A DNA stretch of 64,000 nt from Amycolatopsis sp. A133 (GTDB taxonomy: Bacteria > Actinomycetota > Actinomycetes > Mycobacteriales > Pseudonocardiaceae), in the NCBI RefSeq assembly GCF_031082405.1, contig NZ_JAVHJU010000057.1, positions 556,864 through 620,863 on the forward strand, given 5' to 3'. Of the stretch, positions 42,046 to 51,267 are shown piece after piece; within the stretch, counting starts at the first letter, position 1; each line of letters starts with the position of its first letter. The notes beneath the pieces were generated by a model. That model saw nothing but the letters and a program-made list of their open reading frames with translations. It was not told the DNA's origin and ran no database searches. Made by a program: the position numbers and the translations under genes.

Positions 42046-43347
42046 GTGAAACGCTGGCTCAAGCTGGCGGCGGGCGCCGCCGCATTCACGCTCGCGACGG
42101 CAGGCTGCGCGGGCTCCAGCGGCTCGGACACCGCGGCCTCGTCGAGCGGCAACGCACCGCTGAGCGGGACCGTCACGGTCTGGCTGATGACCGGCTCCGC
42201 GCCGGCCACCCTGACCGACGCGCTGAACAAGGAGTTCGAGACCGCGCACCCCGGCGTCAAGGTCAAGTACGAGATCCAGCAGTGGGACGGCATCCAGCAG
42301 AAGCTGACCACGGCGCTGGCCAGTGGCGCGCCGCCGGACGTGATCGAGGTCGGCAACACCCAGACCGCGGCGTTCGCCTCGCAGGAGGGCGTGCTGACCG
42401 ACCTGACCGCCGACAAGGACAGCTTCAACGGCGGGCAGTGGCTCAAGGGTCTCGCGGACTCCGGCAGCTACGACGGCAAGACCTACGGCGTCCCGTTCTA
42501 CGCGGCCAACCGTGAGGTCATCTACCGCAAGGACATGTTCGAGCAGGCCGGCATCGCCAAGCCGCCGGCGTCGAACGACGAGTGGATCGACGCGATCGGC
42601 AAGCTGAAGACCAAGTTCGGCTCCGACCCCGACTTCCAGGCGCTGTACATGCCGGGCCAGAACTGGTACGCGCTGCTGTCGTTCGTCTGGGACAACGGCG
42701 GGGACATCGCCAAGGCCGACGGCAAGAACTACCAGGCCAGCCTGGACACCCCCGAGGCCAAGGCCGGCCTCGAGTTCTACAAGAAGCTCGTTGACACCTC
42801 CGGCACCAAGGCGCCGAAGGACGCCGACGAGGCCAAGCCCCAGCAGGCGACCGTCTACGGTGCCGGCAAGGTGGCCATGATGATCGGCCTCCCGTGGGAG
42901 CTGGCGACCGCGGCCAAGACCGACGCGAGCCTCACCGGCAAGACCGGCGCCTTCGCCATCCCGAGCAAGACCGCCGGCCAGAGCGCCCCGGTCTTCCTGG
43001 GCGGGTCGAACCTGGCCATCCCGGCCAACAGCAAGAACGTGGCCGCGGCGAAGGAGTACATCAAGCTGCTCTCCAGCGCGAAGTACCAGAGCCAGCTCGC
43101 CGCCGCCGGCGTCGTGCCCGGCACGTCGACCGACCTCACCGGCCTGGACAAGGACCCGCTGGGCAGCGTGATGGCGAAGGCCTCGGCCAACGGCAAGGCC
43201 GTCCCGGCCAGCCCGAAGTGGGGTGACGTCGAGTCCGGCCAGAACCCGGTCAAGGACATGCTGACCGCCTACCTCACCGGCAAGAAGACGCTCGACCAGG
43301 CGACCGCCGACGCCAACGCAGCGCTGAACAAGCTCATCGGCGGATGA
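42046..43347 (+). CDS. dasA: Chito-oligosaccharide-binding lipoprotein, DasA-like
   Basis: The 433-residue lipoprotein has a signal peptide with lipobox ATAGC (Cys21), a Ser-rich linker and a CUT1 binding domain (GTVTVWLMTGSAPATLTDAL; LASGAPPDVIEVGNTQ). In Streptomyces DasA binds chitobiose for the DasABC importer. The match to that system rests on gene order (binding protein, two permeases, GH3 hexosaminidase) and the DasR sites upstream; the symbol is provisional. The start is a GTG with AAAGGA upstream. Its stop overlaps the permease ATG. Confidence 0.8.
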   Translation: MKRWLKLAAGAAAFTLATAGCAGSSGSDTAASSSGNAPLSGTVTVWLMTGSAPATLTDALNKEFETAHPGVKVKYEIQQWDGIQQKLTTALASGAPPDVIEVGNTQTAAFASQEGVLTDLTADKDSFNGGQWLKGLADSGSYDGKTYGVPFYAANREVIYRKDMFEQAGIAKPPASNDEWIDAIGKLKTKFGSDPDFQALYMPGQNWYALLSFVWDNGGDIAKADGKNYQASLDTPEAKAGLEFYKKLVDTSGTKAPKDADEAKPQQATVYGAGKVAMMIGLPWELATAAKTDASLTGKTGAFAIPSKTAGQSAPVFLGGSNLAIPANSKNVAAAKEYIKLLSSAKYQSQLAAAGVVPGTSTDLTGLDKDPLGSVMAKASANGKAVPASPKWGDVESGQNPVKDMLTAYLTGKKTLDQATADANAALNKLIGG

Positions 43348-44330
43348 CCGCGACCGCGAATGTGACGATGCCGGCGGGGGCGACCCCGCCGGCATCGCCG
43401 CGCGACACGCGGGTCAAGAGGCGCAAACGCGGCCGGTTCGGCGACCGGGTGCTCCCGTACGTGCTCCTCCTGCCCGCGCTCGCCGCGATTCTCGTCCTGC
43501 TGGCCTGGCCACTGGTCCAGGTGCTCGCGATCAGCTTCCGCAAGCTCGACATCGGCCAGCTCGTCTCGGGCAAGACCATCTGGATCGGGTTCGACAACTA
43601 CACGAACACCCTCTCCGACCCGGAGTTCTGGGCGATCACCCTCCGGACCCTGGTCTTCACCGCCGCCATCGTGGCCGCCACCATCGTGGGCGGCCTGCTC
43701 CTGGCGATCCTGATGCGCCACCTCGGCCCGGTCGTGCGGATCATGGTCCAGGTGACGCTGGTGCTCGCGTGGGCGACCCCGGTGATCGCCACGACGACGG
43801 TGTTCCAGTGGATCTTCGACGAGCGGTACGGCATCCTCAACAAGACCCTGGACCGGCTCGGTTTCCACAGCTTCATCGGGTTCTCGTGGTTTTCCAGCGG
43901 CGCCAGCACGCTGACCGTGATCGGGCTGCTCATCGTGTGGCAGGCCGTGCCGTTCGTGACGTTCTCGCTGTACGCGGGCATCATCGGCGTCCCGCGCGAG
44001 CAGTACGAGGCCGCCGGCATCGACGGCGCCAGCGCGTGGCAGACGTTCCGCGCGGTCACCTGGCCCGCCATCCGGCCGATCACCACGATGGTGACGTTCC
44101 TGTCGGTGCTGTGGGACTTCAACGCCTTCGCGCAGATCTGGGCGATCCGGGAAGGCGGCCCGGACGGCGGGAGCACCACGCTGGCCGTCGTGCTGTACCT
44201 CAAGGGCATCGCGGGCAACCACTTCGGCGCGGCGGGCGCGATCGCGACCCTGATGCTGATCGTGCTCGCGCTCATCACCGGGCGGTACATCCAGCTGCTG
44301 GTCCGGACCCCGGAAGGTGATCTCAAGTGA
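43344..44330 (+). CDS. dasB: Chito-oligosaccharide ABC permease, DasB-like
   Basis: The 328-residue permease has a basic cytoplasmic N-terminus, six membrane segments and the EAA loop (QYEAAGIDGASAWQTFRAVTWP). It overlaps dasA by four bases (ATGA) and the next permease by four, so all are translated in series. No ATPase gene is present; the shared MsiK-type ATPase is presumably elsewhere. Confidence 0.83.
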   Translation: MTATANVTMPAGATPPASPRDTRVKRRKRGRFGDRVLPYVLLLPALAAILVLLAWPLVQVLAISFRKLDIGQLVSGKTIWIGFDNYTNTLSDPEFWAITLRTLVFTAAIVAATIVGGLLLAILMRHLGPVVRIMVQVTLVLAWATPVIATTTVFQWIFDERYGILNKTLDRLGFHSFIGFSWFSSGASTLTVIGLLIVWQAVPFVTFSLYAGIIGVPREQYEAAGIDGASAWQTFRAVTWPAIRPITTMVTFLSVLWDFNAFAQIWAIREGGPDGGSTTLAVVLYLKGIAGNHFGAAGAIATLMLIVLALITGRYIQLLVRTPEGDLK

Positions 44331-45157
44331 GGAAGTCGCTGCCGCAGCGCATCGCGCTCTCGGTCGTCGGCGTGGTCGTGGCGCTGCTGATCCTCTTCCC
44401 GACGTACTGGATGTTCGTCACCTCGCTGCGGACGCCCGGCGAAATCCTGTCGCCCGACTACGACCTGATCCCGACGTCGTTCTCGTTCGGCAACTTCGCC
44501 ACCGCGCTGGGCAAGGACAACTTCCCGACCTACCTGATGAACAGCCTGATCGTCACGGTCGGGTCCGTGCTGTGCGCGCTGGTCGCCGGGACGCTGGCGG
44601 CGATCCCGCTGTCGCGGCTGCGGTTCACCGGCCGCAAGGGCTTCCTGGTCCTGGTCATGGTGGCGCAGCTGGCGCCGGTGTCGGCCCTGTTCATCCCGCT
44701 GTTCCTGCTCATGCGGGACGCCGGGCTGCTCAACACCCTGCCGTCGCTGCTGCTGATCTACTTCGCCACCACGCTGCCGTTCACGGTGTGGATGCTCTAC
44801 GGCTTCGTCAACGGGATCCCGTACGAGCTGGAAGAGGCCGCGATGATCGACGGCTGCAGCCAGACCGGCGCCTTCCGGCGCGTCACGCTGCCGCTGCTCG
44901 GCCCGGGCCTGGTCACCACCTCGGTGTTCAGCTTCATCACCGCCTGGAACGAGTACCTGTTCGCGCTGGTCTTCATCCGGGACAAGCCGAAGGAGACCCT
45001 GCCGGTCTGGCTGGCGTCGTTCCGCACGGCGTTCGCCACCGACTGGGGCGGGGTGATGGCCGCTTCGGTCATCTACGCCGTCCCGGCGCTGATCTTCTTC
45101 CTGCTCGTGCAACGCAAGCTGGTGGCCGGCACGACCGCCGGCGCCGTGAAGGGGTAG
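44327..45157 (+). CDS. dasC: Chito-oligosaccharide ABC permease, DasC-like
   Basis: The 276-residue MalG-type permease has six membrane segments, the EAA loop (YELEEAAMIDGCSQTGAFRR) and the usual C-terminus GTTAGAVKG. It starts with GTG overlapping the upstream stop and is followed after three bases by the GH3 gene. It forms the channel with the DasB-like protein. Confidence 0.83.
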   Translation: MRKSLPQRIALSVVGVVVALLILFPTYWMFVTSLRTPGEILSPDYDLIPTSFSFGNFATALGKDNFPTYLMNSLIVTVGSVLCALVAGTLAAIPLSRLRFTGRKGFLVLVMVAQLAPVSALFIPLFLLMRDAGLLNTLPSLLLIYFATTLPFTVWMLYGFVNGIPYELEEAAMIDGCSQTGAFRRVTLPLLGPGLVTTSVFSFITAWNEYLFALVFIRDKPKETLPVWLASFRTAFATDWGGVMAASVIYAVPALIFFLLVQRKLVAGTTAGAVKG

Positions 45158-45160
45158 CCG

Positions 45161-46600
45161 TTGTCCTCGCCCGAGAAGCTCGCCGAAGCCGTCCTCCTGC
45201 CCGGGTTCGCCGGGACGACCGCGCCCGACTGGCTGCGCCGCCGGATCGCCGGCGGCCTGGGCGGGGTGGTCCTGTTCGGCCGCAACGTCGTCGACGACGA
45301 GCAGGTCGCCGCGTTGACCGGGCAGCTGCGCGGTGAGCGCGACGGTGTTGTGGTCGGGATCGACGAGGAGGGCGGCGACGTCACCCGCCTCGACGTGAAC
45401 ACCGGGTCGTTCGTGCCGGGGCCCCTGGCCCTCGGCGCGGCGGACGACCCGGAGCTGACCGCGGCCGTCGCCGCCGCGCTCGGCGAACGGCTGGCCGCCT
45501 GCGGTGTCACGGTGAACCTCGCGCCCTGCGCGGACCTGACCCTGGCCGCCGAGGACCCGATCATCGGCGTCCGGGCGTTCGGCTCCGACCCCGTGAAGGC
45601 GTCGCCGCACGTCGCGGCGTACGTGACCGGGCTGCAGAAGTACGGCGTCGCGGCGTGCGCCAAGCACTTCCCGGGCCACGGCGCGGCGACCGAGGACTCC
45701 CACGTGGCGCTGCCGGTGCTGCCGCGGACCGTCGAAGAGCTGCGGGAGATCGAGCTGGTCCCGTTCGCCGCGGCGATCCGGGCCGGCGTGCGCTCGGTCA
45801 TGTCGGGTCACCTGGTCGTCCGGGCCTGGGGCGACGAGCCGGCCACGCTCAACCGCACCGCGCTCACCGACGTCCTGCGCGGCGAGCTCGGCTTCACCGG
45901 CGCGGTGATCACCGACGCACTGGAGATGGGCGCGGTCTCGGGCGCGTACGGCAAGCACGACGGCCTCGGCCGCTCGGCCGTCCGGGCCCTGGCCGCGGGC
46001 GCGGACGCGCTGTGCCTGGGCGGCGCGGCCTTCGAGGCCGAGCACCTGGACGCGTGCGTGGCGGCGATCGTGGCCGCGGTCGCCGCGGGAGAACTGCCGC
46101 TGGAACGGCTCGAAGACGCGGCTTCGCGGACGGCGGCGCTGGGCACCGACCCGGCGCCGGCGAAGCTGGGCCCGGTCGACCGGCGGCTCGGCCTGGAAGC
46201 GGCCCGCAAGGCGCTGCGGGTGCGCGGCGAGCCCCGGCTGGCCGGCCCGCCGCTGGTCGTCGACGTCCAGACGGAGCCGACCATCGCGGCCGGGCCGATG
46301 CCGTGGGGCCTCGGCGCGCACTTGGCCGAGCTCGTCCCCGGCACCCGGGCGCTCACCGCTACCCCCGACGACGCCGATGCGGTGCTGGCGGCGGCACGGG
46401 GGTTCCGCAGCGTCGTCGTGGTCACGCGGGAGGCGCACCGGCACCCGCGGGTGCGTGAGCTGCTCGCGGCGCTGTCGGGACTGGACTTCATCCGCGTGGA
46501 GACCGGGGTGCCCGGTCCCGAAGGCGACGCCGGTCCCCGGATCGACACCTTCAGCGGCTCGTACGTCAGCCTGCGCGCCGCGGCCGAGCACCTGGCCTGA
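45161..46600 (+). CDS. dasD: Cytoplasmic GH3 beta-N-acetylglucosaminidase, DasD/NagZ-like
   Basis: The 479-residue enzyme releases N-acetylglucosamine from imported chito-oligosaccharides. It shows the NagZ signature KHFPGHG (168-174) with the catalytic dyad Asp179-His181 in EDSHVALP, and nucleophile Asp252 in VITDALEMGAV. A small C-terminal domain (about 330-479) follows. It lacks a signal peptide. The start is TTG with AAGGGG six bases upstream, three bases after the dasC stop. In Streptomyces dasD also follows dasABC. A role in peptidoglycan recycling is an alternative. Confidence 0.85.
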   Translation: MSSPEKLAEAVLLPGFAGTTAPDWLRRRIAGGLGGVVLFGRNVVDDEQVAALTGQLRGERDGVVVGIDEEGGDVTRLDVNTGSFVPGPLALGAADDPELTAAVAAALGERLAACGVTVNLAPCADLTLAAEDPIIGVRAFGSDPVKASPHVAAYVTGLQKYGVAACAKHFPGHGAATEDSHVALPVLPRTVEELREIELVPFAAAIRAGVRSVMSGHLVVRAWGDEPATLNRTALTDVLRGELGFTGAVITDALEMGAVSGAYGKHDGLGRSAVRALAAGADALCLGGAAFEAEHLDACVAAIVAAVAAGELPLERLEDAASRTAALGTDPAPAKLGPVDRRLGLEAARKALRVRGEPRLAGPPLVVDVQTEPTIAAGPMPWGLGAHLAELVPGTRALTATPDDADAVLAAARGFRSVVVVTREAHRHPRVRELLAALSGLDFIRVETGVPGPEGDAGPRIDTFSGSYVSLRAAAEHLA

Positions 46601-46706
46601 TTTCGTCCGCTTTGCCGCATCTCCATGCGCCGCACCGGCTTTTGTACGCGGCTTGTACCGGCGGCCGCCATTCTGTCCGCACACCGCAAAACTGGAGGAC
46701 GGAAGA

Positions 46707-47465
46707 ATGAACATGGGGATCGTGAAACGGATGGCCGGGGCGGCCGGTATCGCCGCGGCGATCGTGGTCGTCGGAGCGGGTCCGGCGTTCGCGGCCACGG
46801 GCACCGTGCACACCGATTCGGGTGCGGCGCTGACCGTGCGGTCCAGCCCGAGCGCCACCGCGGGCTCGGTCGGCAGCATCGCCGACGGCGCCGCGGTGAC
46901 CATCACCTGCCAGACCAACGGATCCACGGTCGACGGCAAGTACGGCACCTCGGACATCTGGGACAAGGTGGGCGACGGCTACGTCAGCGACGCCTACGTC
47001 TACACCGGCTCCGACGGCCGGGTCGCCCCGGACTGCGAGGGTTCCACGCTGTCCTGCACCACCGCGGGCACCGGCACCCCGAAGACCTGCGCGCAGGCCG
47101 TGGCGTACGCCAAGACCCGCGTCCACACCGGCAACATCGACTCGTACGACGGCTGGTGCGACCGGATCAACGCCCAGAACTACGGCTTCCCCGCCTCGGG
47201 CTCGGAGACGGCCTACATCCACTGGACCCAGATCCCGGCCTCGTTCAAGCACGCCGGTGACTACCAGGTCCCGGCAGGCGGGCTCGCCTTCTTCAAGAGC
47301 AGCGGCGCCGGCCACACGATGATCTCGATCGGCGACGGCAAGTTCCTGTCGAACGACATCAACGGCACGGGCAGCTACACCGAGACGACGATCGCGCAGA
47401 TCAAGAGCAAGTGGGGCCAGACCTACCTCGGCTGGTCGCAGCCGTGGTTCAAGGTGAACCACTGA
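46707..47465 (+). CDS. Secreted SH3-domain protein with CHAP-like amidase domain
   Basis: The 252-residue exported protein has a signal peptide (AGPAFAAT, to about residue 30), an SH3b domain (about 32-95; GAALTVRSSPSATAGSVG) and a C-terminal domain with CAQAVAYAKTRV, a Cys in DGWCDRINAQ and a His in GAGHTMISIGDG. The Cys/His pair and fold pattern suggest an NlpC/P60- or CHAP-like cysteine amidase acting on cell wall, though the family assignment is tentative. The ATG follows GGAGGACGGAAG. It stands alone and ends in a strong terminator. Confidence 0.75.
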   Translation: MNMGIVKRMAGAAGIAAAIVVVGAGPAFAATGTVHTDSGAALTVRSSPSATAGSVGSIADGAAVTITCQTNGSTVDGKYGTSDIWDKVGDGYVSDAYVYTGSDGRVAPDCEGSTLSCTTAGTGTPKTCAQAVAYAKTRVHTGNIDSYDGWCDRINAQNYGFPASGSETAYIHWTQIPASFKHAGDYQVPAGGLAFFKSSGAGHTMISIGDGKFLSNDINGTGSYTETTIAQIKSKWGQTYLGWSQPWFKVNH

Positions 47466-47481
47466 TCACCTGAACGCGCGC

Positions 47482-47512
47482 GGCCCCTGTCCACCTCTCC
47501 CGGACAGGGGCC
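47482..47512 (+). terminator. Terminator of the SH3-domain gene
   Basis: A perfect 11-bp stem (GGCCCCTGTCC at 47482-47492, complement at 47502-47512) with a nine-base loop starts 16 bases after the stop. It also lies downstream of the convergent DUF2235 gene. Confidence 0.8.
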
Positions 47513-47601
47513 GGTTCGCGTGCCCCGGCGAGCAGGAGCCGAACACATAGCCGTCTTGGTCCACAACGGACGTCCGAATCGGACCGACGACGAATTCCGG
47601 G

Positions 47602-48651
47602 TCACACCTTCATGATCTGGTGCGCCGGATCCGCGAGGTAGCCGAGCAGGTTCCCGGGCCGGTACGGCGGCTGCATCTGCTCGTGGCGGTGCAGCGCGCA
47701 GGACCCCGCGAACTCCGTCGCCGGGTCCACCCGGCCGAGCTCGCGGTCCGCCGAGCCGAACCACCGGAAGAGCGCCTTGAGCGAATTGTGCAGCTCGCCG
47801 AGTTCGTCGCGGGCGGCCAGGTGCGCGAAGGCGTCCGGCGCGAAGGCGAGGCCGCACCGCTCGGCGCGGTCCACCATCCACCGCAGAGCGAGGTCGGACA
47901 GGGCCGGCTGGCGGTATCCGCCGCCGACGTCGGAGTGGGCGCCGGCGAACCAGACCTGTTCGCGGATCCGGCCGCCGGCCGCTTTCGCCGGGTGCCAGAC
48001 GGCCGGGCTGAACGACTTCCGGTGCTCGTCCACCGCCAGCGCCTGGAAGGCCGCTTCCACGATCGAGGTCAGCTCCATGTCGTGGAACTGCCAGCGCTTG
48101 TTCAGCCGGTGGATCAGCCGGCCGCCGCTGAGGGGGATGCCCAGCGCGCCGACGGTGTCCCACACGCCGACGAACCGGATGGGCGTGCGGTCTTCGCGGG
48201 CGTACTTCGCGCGGAAGTCACGAGCCCGCGGGCTGTCCGGGCCGGAGGCGATCCGGTCGCGGTCGCGGTAGAGCCGGTAGGCCTCCTCGAGCCGCCCGGC
48301 CTCGGCGGGGCGCAGGACGCCGCAGTTGCGGATGAAGCCCACGGTGCTGCGCGCGGTGTAGGCGCCGCGGCTGAAGCCGAAGAAGAAGAGCTCGTCGCCG
48401 GGCTCGTAGTGGTCGACGACGAACCGGTAGGCGTCCTGCACGTTCGCGGAGAGCCCGACGCCGAAAGCGCCGCCGATGAGCCGGTCCCACAGCTTCCCGG
48501 TACCGACTCCTTCGCGGTAGTACACCCGCTGCTCCACCCCGGCCGGGTCGGCGGGCGCGACGGCCTTCCGGACCTGCCCCACGTTCGTCGGCGCCGGCTG
48601 GCGAAGGGTGTTCCAGGTGCCGTCGCAGCAGATCACCAGACGTTTCGCCAT
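47602..48651 (-). CDS. DUF2235 alpha/beta hydrolase
   Basis: The 349-residue protein begins with MAKRLVICCDGTWN and contains GFSRGAYTAR with the presumed nucleophile Ser, FVGVWDTVGALG, and AGAHSDVGGGY, the signature of DUF2235, the catalytic fold of Tle1-type phospholipase effectors. No signal peptide or secretion tag is visible, so in this organism it is probably an intracellular lipase or esterase. The ATG follows GGGGAGGAAGC. It lies 70 bp after the CwlM-like gene on the same strand; whether they share a function is unclear. Confidence 0.85.
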   Translation of the reverse strand: MAKRLVICCDGTWNTLRQPAPTNVGQVRKAVAPADPAGVEQRVYYREGVGTGKLWDRLIGGAFGVGLSANVQDAYRFVVDHYEPGDELFFFGFSRGAYTARSTVGFIRNCGVLRPAEAGRLEEAYRLYRDRDRIASGPDSPRARDFRAKYAREDRTPIRFVGVWDTVGALGIPLSGGRLIHRLNKRWQFHDMELTSIVEAAFQALAVDEHRKSFSPAVWHPAKAAGGRIREQVWFAGAHSDVGGGYRQPALSDLALRWMVDRAERCGLAFAPDAFAHLAARDELGELHNSLKALFRWFGSADRELGRVDPATEFAGSCALHRHEQMQPPYRPGNLLGYLADPAHQIMKV

Positions 48652-48721
48652 GCTTCCTCCCCGGTCGGACCTTCGTGAGTCGCCTCAGTCCGGTGCCGCG
48701 TTACGCCGGGGAGCCGCCCGG

Positions 48722-49864
48722 TCAGGCGAGTTCGTGGCGGAGGACGTCGTCGACGGTGAACGTTCCCGTCATCGGCTGGTCCACCGCGTCCATCAGGTAC
48801 AGCCGTTTCACCGCGACGAGGATCCCTTCGGCCACGAGGTCGCGGAAGGCGGGGTCCTCGAGGCGGGCCCGGTCCAGGGGGTTGGACAGGTAGCCGATCT
48901 CGACGCGCAGGGCCGGGCACCGGCAGCGCGTCAGGATGTCCCACGTCCTGGGGTGGGTGCCGCAGTCCGGCAGGCCGGTCCTGGCCACCAGCTCGCGCTG
49001 GACGAACCGGGCCAGGAGCTCGCCCGCCGTCGCGGTCGTCACGTCGCCGGTGCCGAAGTAGAAGCCGGCCACCCCGCTCGCCTTCGCCGACTCGTTGCTG
49101 TCGCAGTGCAGCGACAGCAGGAGGTCGGCGTCGGCCGCGTTGGCCAGCTCGGCCCGGTTCGCGACCGGCGGGCAGTTGCGGGGGCCGCGCGAGAGCAGCG
49201 CGTCCATCCCGACCGCGACCATGTGGCCCTCGAGCCGTCTGGCCAGGTCCCACATCAGGTCCGCCTCGGTGGTGCTGCCGTGCACCGCGCCGGGGTCCGG
49301 GCCGCCGTGGCCGGGGTCGATGATGATCCGCTTGCCGCGCAGGCGGCGGCCGGAGGTCCGCAGCTTTTCCTGTTCCCGCAGCAGGACCGGGCGCCCGCCG
49401 CCGGCCGGCGCGCGGACCAGGCGGCGCAGGGCGCGCACGGTTTCGGCCCCGCACACGCCGTCCGGGTCCAGGCCCGTGTCGTGCTGGAACCGGCGCACCG
49501 CGCTCAGCGTCCGGGGACCGAAGCACGCGTCGCACCGGCCGAGGTCGTACCCGAGCCCGTTGAGCTGCCGTTGCAGGGCGAGGACGTCGTCGCCGTACAG
49601 GGGTGCGGAGAAGATGTAGGCGAGGGGGCGGCTGCCCAGGTGGAACTGGGCGCCCCGCAGCACCTGGTACGTCGCGCGGCCGACCGTGCCGTCGGCGCGG
49701 AGGCCGCGTTCCTGCTGGAAAGCGAGCACCGCGCGTTCGGTTTCGGCGGTGAATACCGCGGGACCGTCCTTTTCACCGTCCGGGCCGAGGAGCCCCAGCG
49801 CCTGCAGCAGTGCGTTGATATCGGCGACATCGGCTCCCATGTCGCCGCGGCGAAGCATCCGCAT
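48722..49864 (-). CDS. CwlM-like N-acetylmuramoyl-L-alanine amidase with two PG-binding domains
   Basis: The 380-residue protein has two peptidoglycan-binding domains (about 3-70 and 85-150) and an Amidase_3 domain (about 178-365), the same order as mycobacterial CwlM. Zinc ligands are present: His186 (IIDPGHGG), Glu200 (STTEADL) and His253 (SLHCDSN), with catalytic Glu322 (RVEIGYLSN). From memory, CwlM of M. tuberculosis has Arg in place of the first His and is a regulator rather than an enzyme, so this copy may be catalytic. No signal peptide is seen, so it would be cytoplasmic or exported by another route. The ATG follows AAGGGGGAAACAC. Confidence 0.88.
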   Translation of the reverse strand: MRMLRRGDMGADVADINALLQALGLLGPDGEKDGPAVFTAETERAVLAFQQERGLRADGTVGRATYQVLRGAQFHLGSRPLAYIFSAPLYGDDVLALQRQLNGLGYDLGRCDACFGPRTLSAVRRFQHDTGLDPDGVCGAETVRALRRLVRAPAGGGRPVLLREQEKLRTSGRRLRGKRIIIDPGHGGPDPGAVHGSTTEADLMWDLARRLEGHMVAVGMDALLSRGPRNCPPVANRAELANAADADLLLSLHCDSNESAKASGVAGFYFGTGDVTTATAGELLARFVQRELVARTGLPDCGTHPRTWDILTRCRCPALRVEIGYLSNPLDRARLEDPAFRDLVAEGILVAVKRLYLMDAVDQPMTGTFTVDDVLRHELA

Positions 49865-50095
49865 GTGTTTCCCCCTTGTTTCGGCACCGAGGCCCGATTA
49901 GTTCTAACACAAATCGGACCGACCGCACAGGCGTTCGGGTAATCGATGTCTCGGCATTGCGGGACTGTGTTCACGTTCGGTGAGAGACGACGGGGTGCAG
50001 GGGTCCGGATACGGCTGAAACGGTGAAGGAGGCTGCCTGGAGCGGTGACACAAGGTCGTAACACTACTGCGTACGGGCTATGTTGATGTCCTGGC

Positions 50096-50154
50096 CGAAA
50101 CGTTTCGCCGGACCGGAATCGGCTTGACAGAGCGGGAATAGGCGCCGGTATCCT
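50096..50154 (+). promoter_or_regulatory. Epimerase-operon promoter with CGAAACGTTTCG palindrome
   Basis: In the 415-bp gap between the amidase and epimerase genes, the perfect 12-bp palindrome CGAAACGTTTCG (50096-50107) is followed by TTGACA (50124-50129) and TATCCT (50149-50154), 19 bp apart. A hairpin GGCGGC-GAATCC-GCCGCC (50164-50181) lies in the leader. The palindrome has the central CG of LacI-type operators. Nothing else in the gap is coding. Confidence 0.5.
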
Positions 50155-50279
50155 CGGATATCCGGGCGGCGAATCCGCCGCCGAAAAAACTTCCGAATCC
50201 CATGTTTAGCGACCCGGAAACGGGGTAGGCGTGACGGGATCACGGGGGAAGCAATCCGACTGGGAGGGCTGGGACAGCC

Positions 50280-51263
50280 ATGGATCTGACGGGTAAGCGA
50301 ATTCTTGTCGTGGGCGGGGCGGGATTCATCGGAAGCCACGTCGTCGACCGGCTGTTGAAGACGCAGGTCGCCGAAGTGGTCGTCTACGACTCACTCGTCC
50401 GCGGCTCGCTGCGGAACCTGGCGGAGGCTTCGGCCGATCCGCGGCTGACGGTGCTCGACGACCACCCGGACATCCGCGACTTCGACCGCCTCTCGGCGGC
50501 GATGACCGGGGTCGACGGCGTCTTCAACCTGGCCGCGATCGGCATCGTGGCCAGCAACGAATCGCCGGAAGACGCCTTCACGATCAACGTGACCGGCAAC
50601 TGGAACGTCTTCCGCGCCGCGGCCCGCGCCGGGGTGCGCAAGATCGTGCACTCCTCGTCCGCCAGCGTCTACGGGCAGCCGCAGATCGTCCCGATGACGG
50701 AGGAACACCCGTACCACAACCGGACGCTGTACGGCGCCAACAAGATCGCCGCCGAGCACCTGCTGCTGGCGTGCGGCGAGCTGGACCCGCTGGAGTGGGC
50801 CGCGTTGCGGTACTTCAACGTGTACGGCCCCCGTCAGGACTCCAAGGGCGCCTACACCTCCGTGCTGCACAAGGTCCTCGACCGGCTGGAGGCGGGCGAG
50901 CCACCGGTGATCTTCGGTGACGGCTCGCAGATGATGGACTTCGTGCACGTCACCGACGTCGCCAAGGCGAACGTGCGGGCCATGGAGTCCGACGTGGCGA
51001 GCGGGTTCTTCAACGTCTGTTCCGGGGTGGGCACGACGATCCGCGAAGTGGTGGCCATGCTCAGCAGGCTGACGGGCATCCACATCGAGCCGGAATACCG
51101 GGAAGCCGCCATTCCCGCCAACCTCGTGACCAAGCGCATCGGCGGGCCCGACAAGTCGGCCGACCTCCTCAGCTTCTCCACCGGCGTTTCGCTCGAGGAC
51201 GGGTTGCGCAGCCTCGTCGAATGGCGCGAGCGGTCCCGGGCGACGGCGTCCGCCGGCCGCTGA
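50280..51263 (+). CDS. NAD-dependent nucleotide-sugar epimerase/dehydratase (extended SDR)
   Basis: The 327-residue enzyme has the Rossmann motif GGAGFIGSHVVDRL, the active-site SSSASVYG and YGANK (Tyr-x3-Lys), and PRQDSKGAYTSVL in the sugar-nucleotide pocket. It fits UDP-glucose 4-epimerase-like SDRs that alter the sugar of an NDP-sugar. It leads a likely operon with an MFS transporter four bases downstream and a Nudix gene, but this combination does not name a pathway. The GGGAGGG before the ATG is 12 bases away, rather far. Confidence 0.88.
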   Translation: MDLTGKRILVVGGAGFIGSHVVDRLLKTQVAEVVVYDSLVRGSLRNLAEASADPRLTVLDDHPDIRDFDRLSAAMTGVDGVFNLAAIGIVASNESPEDAFTINVTGNWNVFRAAARAGVRKIVHSSSASVYGQPQIVPMTEEHPYHNRTLYGANKIAAEHLLLACGELDPLEWAALRYFNVYGPRQDSKGAYTSVLHKVLDRLEAGEPPVIFGDGSQMMDFVHVTDVAKANVRAMESDVASGFFNVCSGVGTTIREVVAMLSRLTGIHIEPEYREAAIPANLVTKRIGGPDKSADLLSFSTGVSLEDGLRSLVEWRERSRATASAGR

Positions 51264-51267
51264 GCCG

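Noticed and set aside
50155..50279. Possible riboswitch (c-di-AMP type) in the epimerase leader
   Set aside because: Hairpins and a GAAAC-like run are present but the conserved ydaO sequence blocks could not be matched.
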